DNA of 64,000 nt, from positions 160,692 to 224,691 of the forward strand of contig DASXVJ010000017.1 of NCBI GenBank assembly GCA_036504335.1, read 5' to 3'. The DNA comes from Fen-183 sp036504335 (GTDB lineage Bacteria > Acidobacteriota > Thermoanaerobaculia > UBA5066). Every line of letters begins with the position of its first letter. Position 1 is the stretch's first letter. The notes under the pieces are model-generated. The model did no database searches, had not been told where the DNA came from, and saw only the letters and a program-made list of their open reading frames with translations. Below are positions 35,355 through 44,279 of this stretch, in pieces. Both the position numbers and the translations under genes were made by a program.

Positions 35355-37136
35355 TTACTTTCGGCGGAGCGGCTCGAGCGCTCCGCCCTTCTTCAGCTTC
35401 CACGCGCCCTTCGGGACGTCGCCGAGGTCCTGTGTCGTGCCGTCGGGCCACTTCACCGTGACGCGTGCGGACGCGGCCGCCCCGATGCCGAAGTGCAGCG
35501 GCAGCCAGGAGCCGCTCGCGTACGACGGCGCCACGTAGAACTCCTTCATCTTCGTCCCGGCCGTGACGCGCGTTCCGAGGACCGTTTTCCGGTCGGCGCC
35601 GGCCACGGGCAGGATCTCGAGCGCGTTGCCCGCGGGCGCCGTGTTGCGGAGGACGATCGCGGCCACGTCGATCGGGTTGAAGACGAGATCTTCCTTCCCG
35701 TCGCCGTCGAGGTCGCCCGCCGAGAGGCCGCGCCCCACGATCACGAGGCGTCCGAGGTCGCCCGCCTCCGCGGAGACGTCCCGGAACGTCATCGTCCCGG
35801 GCGCGCTCTCGTTGTGGAAAAGGAACTGCCGCTGGGCGTAGCTCTTCTCCCCGACCGCGAAGTTCTTCGCCTTCGGGTTGAACCAGCCGCCGACGACCGT
35901 GAAGAAGCGCGAGAGGATCTGGCCGCTCGAGACGGCGAGGTCGTCCTTCCCGTCGTTGTCCCAGTCCAGCGCGACAGCTCCCCACTTCGAGAGCGGAAGG
36001 ACGGGGTCGTGGTCGCCACCGAACGCCTCGCGCTCGCTCTCGGCGAACGTCGCCCCCTCCACGTTGCGATAGAGCGTGTTCGGCTCGTTCGCGTAGTTCG
36101 TGACGTAGAGGTCGGGGCGGCCGTCGCCGTCGAAGTCCGCCGCGACGAGGCCCATGCCGCTGCGCGTCTTTCGCCCGAAGGCCGTGACGCTTCCCTCCTC
36201 GGGGAAGCCCGTGCCCGTCTCGTCCGACACGTCGCGGAAGACGCCGCCGCCCTCGTTGTGGAAGAGCGTGTTCCGCCACTGGTCGTTCGCGACGTAGAAG
36301 TCGGTCTTCCCGTCGCCGTCGTAGTCGAGCGCGACGGCGCCGATCGTCTTGCTTCCCGGGTCGCGCGTGCCGCTCGCGTCCGTCACGTCCGCCCACTTCC
36401 AGCCGCCGAGGTTGCGCAGCATCTGGTTGTCCTGGCCCTTGTACTCGTCGGGCGTCATGAAGGACGTCGCGGGCGCCTTCGACTCCCTGAGCGAGTCCGT
36501 CTCGAGGTAGTTGCCGAGGTAGACGTCCGGCAGGCCGTCCCCGTCGATGTCGAGGGCCATGAGGCCGATCGTGAACTTCCCGCCCTCGAGTCCGGTGGAC
36601 TCCATCTTCTCGAACGTGCCGTCGCCCCTGTTGCGGAAGACGAGGTTCGGGTCGCCCGCGTTCCCGATGACGAGGTCCGGAAATCCGTCGTTGTCGAGGT
36701 CGGCCCACATCGCGCTGACGCCCCAGCCGCACGCGACGACGCCGGACTTCTCCGTGACGTCCTCGAACGTGCCGTCCCCGCGGTTCCGGAAGAGGCGCGT
36801 GCAGTCCTTGAGCTCCTGCGTCTTCCCGTGCTTGCGCCACTTCGAGCCGCTCTTGACCTGCTGGACGAGGACGAGGTCCAGCCAGCCGTCGCCGTCGAAG
36901 TCCGCGAGCGCGGCGCCCCCGCCCATCGTCGGGATGAGCTTGCCGTCCGTGATGTCGCCGTGGAACCGGAACTTCACGCCGGAGGCCTTCGTCACGTCCG
37001 TAAAGAGGCCGCCCGACACGTTCTTCCGGACCGACGGCTCGCCCGGGAAGAAGATCGAGCAGGCGATCAGGAAACCGAGCGCGACCACGACGGCTCCAAT
37101 CGCGGAAATGCGGAACAGCTTCACGGCCACGCTCAC
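35355..37136 (-). CDS. FG-GAP/UnbV-type (CRTAC1-like) lipoprotein
   Basis: A 593-residue exported protein. The N-terminal helix ends in a lipobox (GFLIAC), so it is probably a lipoprotein. Seven calcium-binding-loop repeats of the FG-GAP type are visible (ADFDGDGWLDL, ADLDNDGFPDL, LDIDGDGLPDV, LDYDGDGKTDF, ADFDGDGRPDL, LDWDNDGKDDL, GDLDGDGKEDL), forming a beta-propeller. An ASPIC/UnbV C-terminal domain follows (HFGIGAAASARVTVKWPDG). I chose GTG at 37136, but GTGs at 37130 and 37124 are also possible because no clear ribosome-binding site decides. It likely binds a surface or extracellular ligand. Confidence 0.85.
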   Translation of the reverse strand: MSVAVKLFRISAIGAVVVALGFLIACSIFFPGEPSVRKNVSGGLFTDVTKASGVKFRFHGDITDGKLIPTMGGGAALADFDGDGWLDLVLVQQVKSGSKWRKHGKTQELKDCTRLFRNRGDGTFEDVTEKSGVVACGWGVSAMWADLDNDGFPDLVIGNAGDPNLVFRNRGDGTFEKMESTGLEGGKFTIGLMALDIDGDGLPDVYLGNYLETDSLRESKAPATSFMTPDEYKGQDNQMLRNLGGWKWADVTDASGTRDPGSKTIGAVALDYDGDGKTDFYVANDQWRNTLFHNEGGGVFRDVSDETGTGFPEEGSVTAFGRKTRSGMGLVAADFDGDGRPDLYVTNYANEPNTLYRNVEGATFAESEREAFGGDHDPVLPLSKWGAVALDWDNDGKDDLAVSSGQILSRFFTVVGGWFNPKAKNFAVGEKSYAQRQFLFHNESAPGTMTFRDVSAEAGDLGRLVIVGRGLSAGDLDGDGKEDLVFNPIDVAAIVLRNTAPAGNALEILPVAGADRKTVLGTRVTAGTKMKEFYVAPSYASGSWLPLHFGIGAAASARVTVKWPDGTTQDLGDVPKGAWKLKKGGALEPLRRK

Positions 37137-37184
37137 CCGGGACGGAGTATAGGATTCAGCGGAGGAACGGACGGAGGACACGTC

Positions 37185-37862
37185 ATGGGCGAGAAGGTCG
37201 GCGTCACGCTCAACGGCCAGAAGGTCGACGGCTGGCTCGCGAAGCCGACGTCCGGCAAGGGACCGGCCGTCGTCGTCATCCAGGAGTGGTGGGGGCTCGT
37301 GTCGCACGTCAAGGACGTGACCGAGCGCTTCGCGAAGGAGGGCTTCGTCGCCTTCGCGCCCGACCTCTACCACGGCAAGACGACGACCTCGCCCGACGAG
37401 GCCGGGCGCCTCCTCATGGAGCTGGACGTCGAGCGCGCCGGCCGCGAGATCGCCGGTGCGGGCGCGTTCCTCCTCCAGCGCGCCGAGTGCGCGTCGAGGA
37501 AGTTCGGCGTCGTCGGCTTCTGCATGGGCGGCGCGCTCGCGCAGTACGCGGCGACGTCGAATCCGAGCGTCGGCGCCGTCGTCAGCTTCTACGGCGGCTT
37601 CAAGAAGGTCCCGCTGGACTGGAAGCACCTCGCGTCTCCGCTGCTCCTCATCTACGGCGGGAAGGACACGGGCGTCCCCGCCACCGACGCGAAGCCCCTC
37701 GAGGACAAGCTCAAGGCGATGGGCAAGGACGTCGAGACCGTCGTCTATCCCGACGCCGGCCACGCGTTCTTCAACGACTCGCGCGCGAACGTTTACGACC
37801 CGAAGGCGTCCGTCGACGCCTGGAAGCGCACGCTGGCGCTCCTTCGCCGGGCCTTGGTCTAG
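37185..37862 (+). CDS. Dienelactone hydrolase family protein
   Basis: A 225-residue alpha/beta hydrolase with the complete DLH triad: C113 in GFCMGGALAQ, D161 in YGGKDTGVP and H193 in DAGHAFFNDS. The glutamate of VIQEWWGL that activates the cysteine is also present. Length is typical. GGAGGACACGTC precedes the ATG at 37185. The gene is transcribed divergently from the FG-GAP lipoprotein over a 48-base gap. Confidence 0.92.
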   Translation: MGEKVGVTLNGQKVDGWLAKPTSGKGPAVVVIQEWWGLVSHVKDVTERFAKEGFVAFAPDLYHGKTTTSPDEAGRLLMELDVERAGREIAGAGAFLLQRAECASRKFGVVGFCMGGALAQYAATSNPSVGAVVSFYGGFKKVPLDWKHLASPLLLIYGGKDTGVPATDAKPLEDKLKAMGKDVETVVYPDAGHAFFNDSRANVYDPKASVDAWKRTLALLRRALV

Positions 37863-37904
37863 GCCGCCCTCCCGGGCGAGACGCCGTCTCTCTAGAATGG
37901 GCCC

Positions 37905-39848
37905 ATGGGCGCCGTCGAGCTTCGCACCGTCTGCAACCGCGACTGTCCCGACGCCTGCGGCCTGATCGCGACCGTCGAGGACGGGAAGCTCGTCGCCCTC
38001 GGCGGCGACCCGGCCCACCCGGTCACGAATGGCTTCCTCTGCTACCGGACGTCGCATTTCCCGGAGATTCAGAACGGCCCGCTGCGCCTCACGACGCCGC
38101 TTCTCCGGCGGAACGGCGTCCTGGCGCCGGCCACGTGGGAGGAAGCCCTCGGCTTCGTCGCGGAACACCTCCTCGCGATCCGGAGAGAGTCGGGCCCGGC
38201 GTCGATCCTCCATTACCGCTCGGGCGGGTCACTCGGCCTCGTGAAGTCGGTCGTGGACTACTTTTTCGAGCTGCTGGGGCCCGTCACCGTCAAGCGCGGC
38301 GACATCTGCTCGGGCGCCGGCGATGCGGCGCAGGTCATCGACTTCGGCGCGGAGGAGATGCACGACATCTTCGACGCGGGGAACGCGCGCAACGTGATTC
38401 TCTGGGGAAAGAACGCCGCCGTCTCGAACGTCCACCTGCAGCCCATCCTCCGTGACGCGAAGCGGAGTGGAACGAAGGTGATCCTCGTGGACCCCGTCCG
38501 CCACAAGAGCGAGAAGCTCGCGGACCGCTTCATCGCGCCGCGGCCCGGCGGCGACTTCGACCTCGCAATGGGCGTCGCGGCCCGCCTGTTCGAGACGAAT
38601 GCGATCGACGCCGCCGCACCCGCGTACTGCGATCACTTCGACGCGTTCCGCGCGCTCGCGCTCTCCCGGAGCGCCGCCGGTTGGGCGGCCGCCGCGGGCG
38701 TCTCGGCGGAAGAGGTCGGCGACCTCTCGTCCGCGCTCGCGGAAAGGCCGTGCTCGATCCAGGTCGGCTGGGGCATGGGCCGGCGGATGAACGGCGCGGG
38801 AATCGTCCGGGCGCTCGACGCCCTCGGCGCCGTGAGCGGTAACCTCGGAATCCCGGGCGGCGGCGTGTCGTTCTCCGCCGTCCGCAAGGCCCCGTTCGAC
38901 TTCTCGTTCCTGAACCACGCCCCGCCCCGCACGTTCCCGGAGCCGCTTCTCGGCGCGGCGATCCTCGCCGCGCAGGACCCGCCCGTGCGCGCGGTCTGGA
39001 TCACGGCGGGCAACCCCGTCGCCATGCTGCCCGACTCGGCGACGGTCGCGAAGGCGCTCGAGACGCGCGAGCTCGTCGTCGTCGTGGACCCGTTCATGAC
39101 CGACACGGCGCGGCGCGCGACGGTCGTCTTCCCGACGACGACGCTCGTCGAGGACGACGACCTCCTCGGCTCGTACGGCCACCACTTCCTCGGCGTCTCG
39201 ACGCCCGCCGTCCCGCCGCCGCCCGGCGTCCTCACGGACCTCGAGATCGTCCAGGCGCTCGCCCGCGCCATCGACGAGAGGACCGAAGAGCGCGAAGAGA
39301 AGATTTCCTTGAAAGTAAGAGGGACGGCCCGGGAGTGGAAGAAGCGGTTGCTCTCGCGAGTGGAGGCCGCGGGCGTCACGCTGGAGCAGCTCGAGCATGC
39401 ATCCGTTCGGCACCCGTTCGCAGAAAAGGTCCTCTTCGGAGATCGCAAATTCGCGACGCCATCGGGCAAGGTGAATCTGATTCACACGCTGCCGGTCGTG
39501 CCGCCCGAAGAACCCGGGTTCCCCCTCTGGCTCTTCTCGAACTCGACCGAGCAGTCCCAGAGCTCGCAGTGGGCGATCCCCGAGCCGGAGCTCCTCCACG
39601 CGACGTGCCACCCGTCCGCCGCGCCCGGCTTCGCCGACGGCGAGGTGGTCCGCCTCGAAAGCGCGATCGGCTCGATCCGCGCCCGGCTGCGCTTCGACCC
39701 GGCGCAGCGCCCGGACGTCGTGATCGTCCCGAAGGGCGGCAGCTACGACCGCGGGAACTGCGCGAACGCGCTCGTGAGGGCGCGCCTCACGGACGCGGGC
39801 GAGGGCGCGGCGTACCTCGACTGCCGCGTCCGCTTCGCGAAGGCCTGA
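37905..39848 (+). CDS. Molybdopterin oxidoreductase with N-terminal 4Fe-4S site
   Basis: A 647-residue DMSO-reductase-superfamily enzyme. The [4Fe-4S] ligands are C10, C14, C18 and C46 (CNRDCPDACGL...FLCYR). A likely molybdenum-ligand cysteine is at 135 (RGDICSGAGD). MGD-binding motifs follow (NVILWGKNAAVSNVH, GWGMGRRMNG, WITAGNPVAMLPDS), with a molydopterin-dinucleotide domain at the C terminus (SSQWAIPEPELLHA). There is no twin-arginine signal, so it is cytoplasmic. No partner subunit is adjacent, so substrate and electron acceptor are unknown. An AT-rich motif copy lies at 39299-39323 in a variable linker. Confidence 0.87.
   Translation: MGAVELRTVCNRDCPDACGLIATVEDGKLVALGGDPAHPVTNGFLCYRTSHFPEIQNGPLRLTTPLLRRNGVLAPATWEEALGFVAEHLLAIRRESGPASILHYRSGGSLGLVKSVVDYFFELLGPVTVKRGDICSGAGDAAQVIDFGAEEMHDIFDAGNARNVILWGKNAAVSNVHLQPILRDAKRSGTKVILVDPVRHKSEKLADRFIAPRPGGDFDLAMGVAARLFETNAIDAAAPAYCDHFDAFRALALSRSAAGWAAAAGVSAEEVGDLSSALAERPCSIQVGWGMGRRMNGAGIVRALDALGAVSGNLGIPGGGVSFSAVRKAPFDFSFLNHAPPRTFPEPLLGAAILAAQDPPVRAVWITAGNPVAMLPDSATVAKALETRELVVVVDPFMTDTARRATVVFPTTTLVEDDDLLGSYGHHFLGVSTPAVPPPPGVLTDLEIVQALARAIDERTEEREEKISLKVRGTAREWKKRLLSRVEAAGVTLEQLEHASVRHPFAEKVLFGDRKFATPSGKVNLIHTLPVVPPEEPGFPLWLFSNSTEQSQSSQWAIPEPELLHATCHPSAAPGFADGEVVRLESAIGSIRARLRFDPAQRPDVVIVPKGGSYDRGNCANALVRARLTDAGEGAAYLDCRVRFAKA
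39299..39323 (-). repeat. Dispersed AT-rich motif inside the molybdopterin oxidoreductase
   Basis: On the minus strand it reads CCCTCTTACTTTCAAGG then AAATCTTC, nearly the same as the reverse complement of the copy at 54886-54912. It encodes K-I-S-L-K-V-R-G on the plus strand. Confidence 0.5.
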
Positions 39849-39866
39849 CGCCCTAGAATCCCGGGG

Positions 39867-41141
39867 ATGCACGTCCGCGCCTCGCTTCTCGCCGCCTCTC
39901 TCGCCGCCCTGACCGTTTCCGCCGCAGCCCACGCCGAGACCGTCACCGTCTCGGCGAGGCGCCTTCTCGACGTCGAGACGGGACGGCTCACCGAAAACCC
40001 CGTCATCCGGATCGAGAGCGGCGTCGTCGTCTCGGTCGGAACCCGCAAGGCGGGCGAGAAGGTCACGGTCGACCTCGGCGACGTCACGCTCCTGCCGGGC
40101 CTCACGGACTGCCACGTCCACCTCGTCGGCGGCGAGGAGCAGACGCCCTTCCAGAATCTCGTCGAGACGACCGCCCACGCCGCCCTCGAGGGCGCCGTCA
40201 ACGCACGCAAGACGGTCGAGGCGGGCTTCACGACGGTGCGCGACCTCGGCGCGCGCGATTTCGCCGACGTCGCGCTGCGCGACGAGATCGCGGCCGGGAA
40301 GATCGTCGGGCCGCGGATGCTCGTCGCGACGAAGTCGATCTCCGCGACGGGCGGTCACGGCGACCTCAACGATCTCCCCGAGGACGTTCACGTGCACCGC
40401 TACTCCGCCATCGCGGACGGGCCGGAGGAGATCCGGAAGAAGGTGCGCGAGAACGTCAAGTACGGAGCCGACTGGATCAAGATCCTCGTCACGGGCGGAA
40501 TCGGCTCGGCGAAAACGGACCCCCGGCAGGCGGAGTACACGGAGGAGGAGATCCGGGCGGCCGTCCTCGCCGCGAGGGAGAAGGGGCGGGACGTGGCCGT
40601 CCACGCCCACGGCACGCTCGGGATCCTGCGCGCCGCGCGCGCCGGCGTGCGCTCCGTGGAGCACTCCTCGATGCTGGACGACGAGACCATCGCGGCGCTC
40701 AAGGCGAACGGCACGTTCATCGTCTCGAACCCGCTGACGAACGCGTACATGCTCGAGCGCGGCGCCGCCGGCGGCTACCAGGACTACCAGCTCCGGAAGT
40801 CGCGCGAGGTGAAGGACCTGAAGCTCGAGAGCCTCCGCAAGGCGATCCAGGCGGGCATCCCCGTCGCGTACGGCACGGATGCGGGCGTCCAGATCCACGG
40901 CATCAACGGCAGGCAGCTCGCGATGTACGTGGAGGCCGGCATGACGCCGCTCCAGGCGATCCAGTCCGCGACGCTCGTGGCCGCACGCCTGCTCCGCATG
41001 GAGACGAAGATCGGAAAGCTGGCACCCGGCTTCTACGGCGACCTCGTGGCCGTCGCCGGCGACCCACTGAAAGACGTCAGGACGATCGAGTCGCCCCGCT
41101 TCGTCATGAAGGAAGGCCGGGCCGTCCTCGACCGCCGCTAG
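39867..41141 (+). CDS. Exported amidohydrolase (imidazolonepropionase/Xaa-Pro dipeptidase-like)
   Basis: A 424-residue protein with a signal peptide ending near SAAAHA (about residue 23). It is a metal-dependent amidohydrolase with HxH in TDCHVHLVGG, the probable carbamylated lysine in IKILVTGGIGS, HAHGTLGI, SVEHSSMLDD and the catalytic aspartate in YGTDAGVQIHG. Close relatives include periplasmic cyclic-dipeptide and prolidase-type hydrolases. The stop shares CTAG with the convergent acyl-CoA dehydrogenase. Confidence 0.88.
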   Translation: MHVRASLLAASLAALTVSAAAHAETVTVSARRLLDVETGRLTENPVIRIESGVVVSVGTRKAGEKVTVDLGDVTLLPGLTDCHVHLVGGEEQTPFQNLVETTAHAALEGAVNARKTVEAGFTTVRDLGARDFADVALRDEIAAGKIVGPRMLVATKSISATGGHGDLNDLPEDVHVHRYSAIADGPEEIRKKVRENVKYGADWIKILVTGGIGSAKTDPRQAEYTEEEIRAAVLAAREKGRDVAVHAHGTLGILRAARAGVRSVEHSSMLDDETIAALKANGTFIVSNPLTNAYMLERGAAGGYQDYQLRKSREVKDLKLESLRKAIQAGIPVAYGTDAGVQIHGINGRQLAMYVEAGMTPLQAIQSATLVAARLLRMETKIGKLAPGFYGDLVAVAGDPLKDVRTIESPRFVMKEGRAVLDRR

Positions 41142-42328
41142 GCGCCGGCGGACTTCTTGAGGATCTCGCGCGCGATCACGAGGCGCTGGATCTCCGACGT
41201 GCCCTCGCCGATCGTGCAGAGTTTGGCGTCGCGGAAGTACTTCTCGGCGCCGAAATCCTTCGTGAAGCCGTACCCGCCGTGGATCTGGACCGCGAGGTTC
41301 GAGACGCGGACGGAGACCTCGGAGGCGTAGAGCTTCGCCATCGCCGATTCCTTCGTCGTCATCTTCCCGGCGTCCTTCATCCACCCGGCGCGATAGATCA
41401 GGAGGCGTGCCGCGTCGATCTCGGTCGCCATGTCGGCGAGGTAGTTCTGGATCGTCTGGAACTCGGAGATCGCCTTGCCGAACTGCTTCCTCTGCTGCGC
41501 GTAGGCGCGCGCGCCCTCGAACGCCCCCTCGGCGATCCCGAGCGCGAGCGCCGCGATCGAGATGCGGCCGCCGTCGAGGACCTTCATGGCCTGGACGAAC
41601 CCTTCGCCCGGCGCGCCGATCAGGTTCTCCGCCGGGATGCGGCAGTCCTCCATGACGAGCGTCGCCGTGTCGGAGGCGCGCATCCCGAGCTTGTTCTCCT
41701 TTTTCCCGGCGTGGATGCCCTTCTGGTGCAGGTCCACGACGAAGGCGGAGATCCTGTTCCGGCCGGCGGCCTTGTCCGTGACGGCGAGCAGCACCGCGAC
41801 GTCGCCGACGGACGCGTGCGTGATGAAGTTCTTCGACCCGTTCAGGACCCACGAGTCGCCGTCCTTCACGGCGGTGGTCTTCGTGCCGCCGCTGTCGGAG
41901 CCGGACTCGGCCTCCGTGAGGCCCCAGGCGCCGATGAGCTTGCCCTGCGCGAGCGGCGTCACCCACTTGCGCCTCTGCGCCTCGTTGCCGAAGAGCCAGA
42001 GGTGGTTCGTGCAGAGGCTGTTGTGCGCGGCGACCCCGAGGCCGATCGACCCGTCCACGCGCGAGATCTCGTCCACGACGTGGATGTAGTCGACGTACGA
42101 GAGGCCCGCGCCGCCGTATTCCTCCGGCACGAGGACGCCGAGCATCCCGAGCTCGCCGAGTTTCGAGAAGATGTCGCGCGGGAAGACCTGCGCCTCGTCC
42201 CACTCCATCACGCGCGGCGCGATCTCGGTGCGCGCGAAGTCGCGGACCATCGCGCGGACGGCTTCCTGCTCTTCGGTGAGGGCGAATCCGGGCGACGACG
42301 GCGGGGCGGACACGACGGGAGCAACCAT
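41138..42328 (-). CDS. Acyl-CoA dehydrogenase
   Basis: A 396-residue FAD-dependent acyl-CoA dehydrogenase of beta-oxidation or branched-chain amino acid breakdown. Motifs are WGLTEAESGSDSGGTKTTA (FAD/substrate), FITHASVGDV, the helical C-terminal domain with QRKQFGKAISEFQTIQNYLA, HGGYGFTKDFGAEKYFRDAK, and the glutamate-containing IGEGTSEIQRLVIAREIL. The ATG at 42328 has CAGGAG upstream. An 18-base palindrome at 42354-42371 lies 26 bases before the start. Confidence 0.93.
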   Translation of the reverse strand: MVAPVVSAPPSSPGFALTEEQEAVRAMVRDFARTEIAPRVMEWDEAQVFPRDIFSKLGELGMLGVLVPEEYGGAGLSYVDYIHVVDEISRVDGSIGLGVAAHNSLCTNHLWLFGNEAQRRKWVTPLAQGKLIGAWGLTEAESGSDSGGTKTTAVKDGDSWVLNGSKNFITHASVGDVAVLLAVTDKAAGRNRISAFVVDLHQKGIHAGKKENKLGMRASDTATLVMEDCRIPAENLIGAPGEGFVQAMKVLDGGRISIAALALGIAEGAFEGARAYAQQRKQFGKAISEFQTIQNYLADMATEIDAARLLIYRAGWMKDAGKMTTKESAMAKLYASEVSVRVSNLAVQIHGGYGFTKDFGAEKYFRDAKLCTIGEGTSEIQRLVIAREILKKSAGA

Positions 42329-42353
42329 GGGGACTCCTGCCGACGCGACTGTG

Positions 42354-42371
42354 TTTGACAGAAGCGTCAAA
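42354..42371. promoter_or_regulatory. Palindromic operator candidate upstream of the acyl-CoA dehydrogenase
   Basis: TTTGACAGAAGCGTCAAA has perfect 6-base arms (TTTGAC / GTCAAA) around a 6-base spacer. Its size and position suit a TetR- or FadR-type acyl-CoA-responsive repressor. It also contains TTGACG in the minus orientation, a possible -35. Confidence 0.55.
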
Positions 42372-42389
42372 TTTTCGGGAACCTTAGCA

Positions 42390-43646
42390 TCAATGCCCGC
42401 GCGGCGATAGCCGGGCGACGGCCGAGACGAGGCGGTCGACCTCGTCTTCCGTCGTGTAGCAGGCGGCGCCGGCGCGGACGAGGCCGTCGGCTCCGTGGCC
42501 GAGCTTCTCGACGAGCGTCGTCGCGTAGAAGTCGCCGTTCGAGACGTAAATCCCGTGCGGGACGAGAGCGCGCGCAACGTCCGCCGACGTCCATCCCTTC
42601 ACGGTGAAGCCGACCGTGGGTGTGCGCGGCGCGCCGGGCGGCGGGCCGTAGAGCGTGACGCCGGGAATCAGCGAGAGGCCGTTCCACATCCGCGCCAGGA
42701 GCGCTTCCCCGCGCGCGTGAAGCGCGGCGAACGTCCGTGCGAGGCGCTCGCGCCGCGTCCCGCCCTGCCCCGCCAGGGACGCGAGGAAGTCGACGGCGGC
42801 CCCGCAGCCCGCGATGCCCTCGTGGTTTTGGGTTCCGGTCTCGAGCCGGTCCGGCGCGTTGTCGGGCGCCGGGCGCAACTTCGGGGCGTCGAGCGCTTCG
42901 AGGAGCGCGCGCTTTCCCCACAGCACGCCCGCGTGCGGGCCGTAGAACTTGTACGGCGAGCAGGCGAGAAAGTCCGCGCCGAGCGCCTTCACGTCCACGA
43001 GCGCGTGAGGCGCGTAGTGGACGGCGTCCACGAAGGCGAGGGAGCCGTTCGCGTGCGCAAGAGCGGCCACGCGCGCGACGTCGTTGATCGTCCCGACCGC
43101 GTTCGACGCCGCGCCGATCGCGACGAGGCGGGTCCTCTTCGTCAGGAGCCGGCCGAGGGCGCCGAGATCGAGCCGGGCCTCCCCGGCGACGAGCGGCGCC
43201 GCCTTCACGACGACGCCGAAGTCCTTCTCGAGCGCGCGCCACGGGTCGACGTTCGCGTGATGGTCGAGCTCCGTGACGACGACCTCGTCGCCGCGCTCCC
43301 AGCCGCGCGCGAGCGCGCGGGCGAGGTGGAACGTCAGCGTCGTCATGTTCGCGCCGAAGACGACCTCGGACGGGTCGCCGCCGAGGAAATCCGCGAGGGC
43401 CGCGCGCGACGCCGTGATCATCGCGTCCGTCTCGAGGCTCGTGGGGTAGACCCAGTGCGTGTTCGCGTTGTGCCGGAGGAGGTAGTCCGCCATCGCGTCC
43501 GCGACGGCGAGCGGCACCTGCGTGCCGCCGGGGCCGTCGAAGAAAGCGACGGGCGTACCGCCTTCGCGGCGCTCGAGGGCCGGGAATTGCGAGCGGATCG
43601 AGGCGACGGAAGCGGCGGAGGCGGCGTCGGCAGCTGTGGCGGACAT
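42390..43646 (-). CDS. Class V aminotransferase, cysteine-desulfurase-like
   Basis: A 418-residue PLP enzyme of the class V (SufS/NifS-like) family. The PLP lysine lies in ACSPYKFYGPHAGVLWG. Other motifs are AFFDGPGGTQVP, DHHANVDPWR, SNAVGTINDV and GTQNHEGIAGC. It belongs to the cysteine desulfurase-like group that lacks an obvious mobile catalytic-cysteine loop, so sulfur transfer is not certain. The ATG at 43646 is eight bases after the AMMECR1 gene. Confidence 0.85.
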   Translation of the reverse strand: MSATAADAASAASVASIRSQFPALERREGGTPVAFFDGPGGTQVPLAVADAMADYLLRHNANTHWVYPTSLETDAMITASRAALADFLGGDPSEVVFGANMTTLTFHLARALARGWERGDEVVVTELDHHANVDPWRALEKDFGVVVKAAPLVAGEARLDLGALGRLLTKRTRLVAIGAASNAVGTINDVARVAALAHANGSLAFVDAVHYAPHALVDVKALGADFLACSPYKFYGPHAGVLWGKRALLEALDAPKLRPAPDNAPDRLETGTQNHEGIAGCGAAVDFLASLAGQGGTRRERLARTFAALHARGEALLARMWNGLSLIPGVTLYGPPPGAPRTPTVGFTVKGWTSADVARALVPHGIYVSNGDFYATTLVEKLGHGADGLVRAGAACYTTEDEVDRLVSAVARLSPRGH

Positions 43647-43654
43647 ACGCGGGA

Positions 43655-44242
43655 TTATCCGCCCGCGGAGCCCTCCTCTTCCCCGAAGACCTCGGCCATG
43701 AACGTCGAGATCGTCGTGCGCGGATCCCGCCACGCGTCGGCGGGCAGGCCCGCCTTGCGGCACGAGTGCGCGAGGAACGCGGGGACGTCCCACCCCCACT
43801 CCACGGGCACCTGCGGCAGGAGGAGGCCGCGATAGGGCCCGCGCTCGACGAGGAGGCCGTGGACGCCGATTCTCACGTCGCGAAGCGGATCGGCCACGGG
43901 CTCGAACGGCGTGAGAACCGAGATCTCGAGCCCGAGCAGCGGAAGCTCGTCCGCCGTCGCGGGCGGAAAGCGCGGGTCACCGAGAAGCCCGTGGACGGCG
44001 TTGGCTTCCACGTCCGCCCAGAGCGGGCGGACCCGTTCCACGCTCCCGATGCAGCCGCGCAGCTGCCCGTCCCGCTTCCACGTGACGAAGCACATCCCCG
44101 GCTCCGCGAGCCGGCCCGAGGGAAGAGAGGGAGTAATTCCAGCGAAAGGAATTCCGAGAGCGCGTGAGGCCGCGGCGCGTGCCCGCACGAGAAGGTCCCG
44201 CCGCTGCTCCGGCGAGAGGCGCGAACCGTCATCTCTTCTCAT
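43655..44242 (-). CDS. AMMECR1-domain protein (AmmeMemoRadiSam system protein A-like)
   Basis: A 195-residue AMMECR1 protein with the hallmark LRGCIGSVERVRPL at about residue 60, GLEISVLTPFEPV, and the C-terminal VEWGWDVPAFLAHSCRKAG. The family occurs beside MEMO and radical-SAM genes, but neither is present here. The ATG at 44242 is preceded by GAGGATTTCTTCGA, which itself resembles the dispersed AT-rich motif. Confidence 0.87.
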   Translation of the reverse strand: MRRDDGSRLSPEQRRDLLVRARAAASRALGIPFAGITPSLPSGRLAEPGMCFVTWKRDGQLRGCIGSVERVRPLWADVEANAVHGLLGDPRFPPATADELPLLGLEISVLTPFEPVADPLRDVRIGVHGLLVERGPYRGLLLPQVPVEWGWDVPAFLAHSCRKAGLPADAWRDPRTTISTFMAEVFGEEEGSAGG

Positions 44243-44258
44243 TCGAAGAAATCCTCGG

Positions 44259-44278
44259 GCGCCCGAAGGGCGCGTTTT
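44259..44278. terminator. Hairpin between the SpoIID and AMMECR1 genes
   Basis: GCGCCC / GGGCGC with loop GAA is followed on the plus strand by GTTTTC. It lies directly after the SpoIID stop, but on the minus strand, where the genes run, there is no clear T-run. It may be only an intercistronic hairpin. Confidence 0.3.
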
Positions 44279-44279
44279 C

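Noticed and set aside
38229..42203. 1324-codon minus-strand frame
   Set aside because: It crosses several real genes and consists of Arg/Asp/Glu/Val-rich antisense sequence.
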